Program-made: the position numbers and the translations under genes
Notes under the pieces: model-generated
Told to the model about the DNA's origin: nothing
What the model saw: the letters and a program-made list of their open reading frames with translations, nothing else
Database searches by the model: none
Assembly (NCBI GenBank): GCA_003439945.1
Contig: QVRM01003983.1
Span: 84,348 to 148,347 of the forward strand
Direction of reading: 5' to 3'
DNA from: Dermanyssus gallinae
Lineage: Eukaryota > Arthropoda > Arachnida > Mesostigmata > Dermanyssidae
Length of the DNA: 64,000 nucleotides
Shown: in pieces, positions 63,301 to 64,000 of the stretch
Numbering within the stretch: the first letter of the stretch is position 1
How the letters are laid out: each line of letters starts with the position of its first letter

Positions 63301-64000
63301 CTTAGCCTAGATATATTGGAGGTTTTACTACAACTAAAAGTTATGTGAAACAAGTACTATAATGCTTCCGATCTCATTGAGCAGGTTTGGTATACTGAAC
63401 GCGACCATGATGTCATACAATTCCCCTCCCAAAAACAAAATTATTGGGTAACCTACTTGCAAGGTAAACTGTCGTGCTTTTACGGACACAAAAGATTCTA
63501 AATTTAGTCTGGCAGTTGTATTGTACGCTACTGTATATAGATACGCTTCATCCTAGAAGCGCTGGTCTAAGACATTCTGCTACCGATGATTTCGGCAACC
63601 CTGCCGCAAATAATCCCCAGCCGGTGTCGACGGCACTAGGACGCGGATGCTTTCTAGCGTACTTTATCTGTACTAATACCTTCGAATTGTCGCCGACCTT
63701 GTCGAACACGGCGCCTCCCACACCTTTGAGGAAACGTCTCTATGTCGAAAGTATACTAAGTAATGTGGCGAATGAATTTGTTTGATTTGTATATCACTCT
63801 GTAATTATCTAACTGTATACTGATATACTGAATTCCAACGTGTATTATCATCACAACTTACATGTCTCCTCTATTCCAGCCAGACTTGTTCAGCTTCTGG
63901 TAATCGATTTGCTGTTTCGCCCTTCTTCTGCTGAGTGCGTTAGCCACTGGAGAAGGAGCCCCAGGAAGCAGCTCTGCGGAATGGCTGCTGGTTCAGCCGC
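63301..64000. other. Window end: possible exon-like segments, not assigned
   Basis: A less AT-rich open stretch at about 63551-63780 (+) encodes SAGLRHSATDDFGNPAANNP and a Leu/Thr/Pro-rich continuation. It is preceded by CATCCTAG and has no recognised domain. At 63880-64000 an open + frame beginning after CTCTATTCCAG reads RLVQLLVIDLLFRPSSAECV and runs off the window. Either could be an exon of a gene that continues beyond the edge, but nothing proves it. Confidence 0.2.

Overview
This is animal nuclear DNA. Genes are sparse and split by large introns with GT..AG boundaries, the intergenic and intronic space is packed with decayed retrotransposons and mariner elements, and (TA)n, (CAA)n and (CAG)n arrays are abundant. 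The transposon mix is typical of arthropods: R1-type LINEs, CR1/Jockey-like LINEs, a LINE family with a restriction-like endonuclease, mariner DD34D and a DUF4817-type transposase. I infer an arthropod, perhaps a mite or tick, but the species cannot be read from the sequence. No rRNA gene, functional tRNA gene, CRISPR array or prokaryotic operon was seen.

Two host genes can be supported, both on the + strand. The first is a three-exon gene for a secreted or membrane-anchored Ly6/uPAR (three-finger) protein of 182 residues: exon 1 29018-29102, exon 2 44754-44894, exon 3 46834-47156. All junctions are phase 1 and have consensus splice sites. Its first intron is 15.65 kb and is filled with transposon debris. 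Its upstream region (about 24.9-29.0 kb) is GC-rich and full of triplet repeats. The second is a two-exon gene for an unrecognised 142-residue protein with one membrane segment (56356-56476 and 57351-57658), followed by a poly(A) signal at 57775.

Layout. 0-13.9 kb: R1 fragments (0.3 and 6 kb), a CR1/Jockey-like fragment (2.3 kb), a dead mariner (2.9-3.9 kb), an inverted-repeat foldback element (3.96-4.57 kb), a duplicated dispersed repeat (7.1 and 7.9 kb) and a fragment of the restriction-like-endonuclease LINE (9.1-10.1 kb). 14-19 kb: a nearly full-length but inactivated LINE with ORF1, endonuclease and RT. 19.2-24 kb: another fragment of the 9-kb LINE family and a LINE on the minus strand. 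24-29 kb: the putative Ly6 promoter/5'UTR region. 29-47 kb: the Ly6 gene, whose introns hold an R1 deletion derivative, a DUF4817-type remnant, a small host-like ORF with one stop, an R1 element with a nested repeat, a well-preserved mariner and a 970-bp near-perfect palindrome. 47-55 kb: putative 3'UTR, CAA arrays and a second foldback family. 55-58 kb: the membrane-protein gene. 58-64 kb: a 709-bp tandem duplication, a second mariner with clear terminal repeats, and a decayed LINE interrupted by an insertion with a 13-bp target-site duplication.

The most unusual content is structural. There are two foldback families with arms of hundreds of bases, bounded by TA arrays, and one copy lies inside the Ly6 intron where it would be transcribed as a long hairpin. 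There are also nested insertions with readable target-site duplications. All identifications rest on motif reading by eye; no database search was run.
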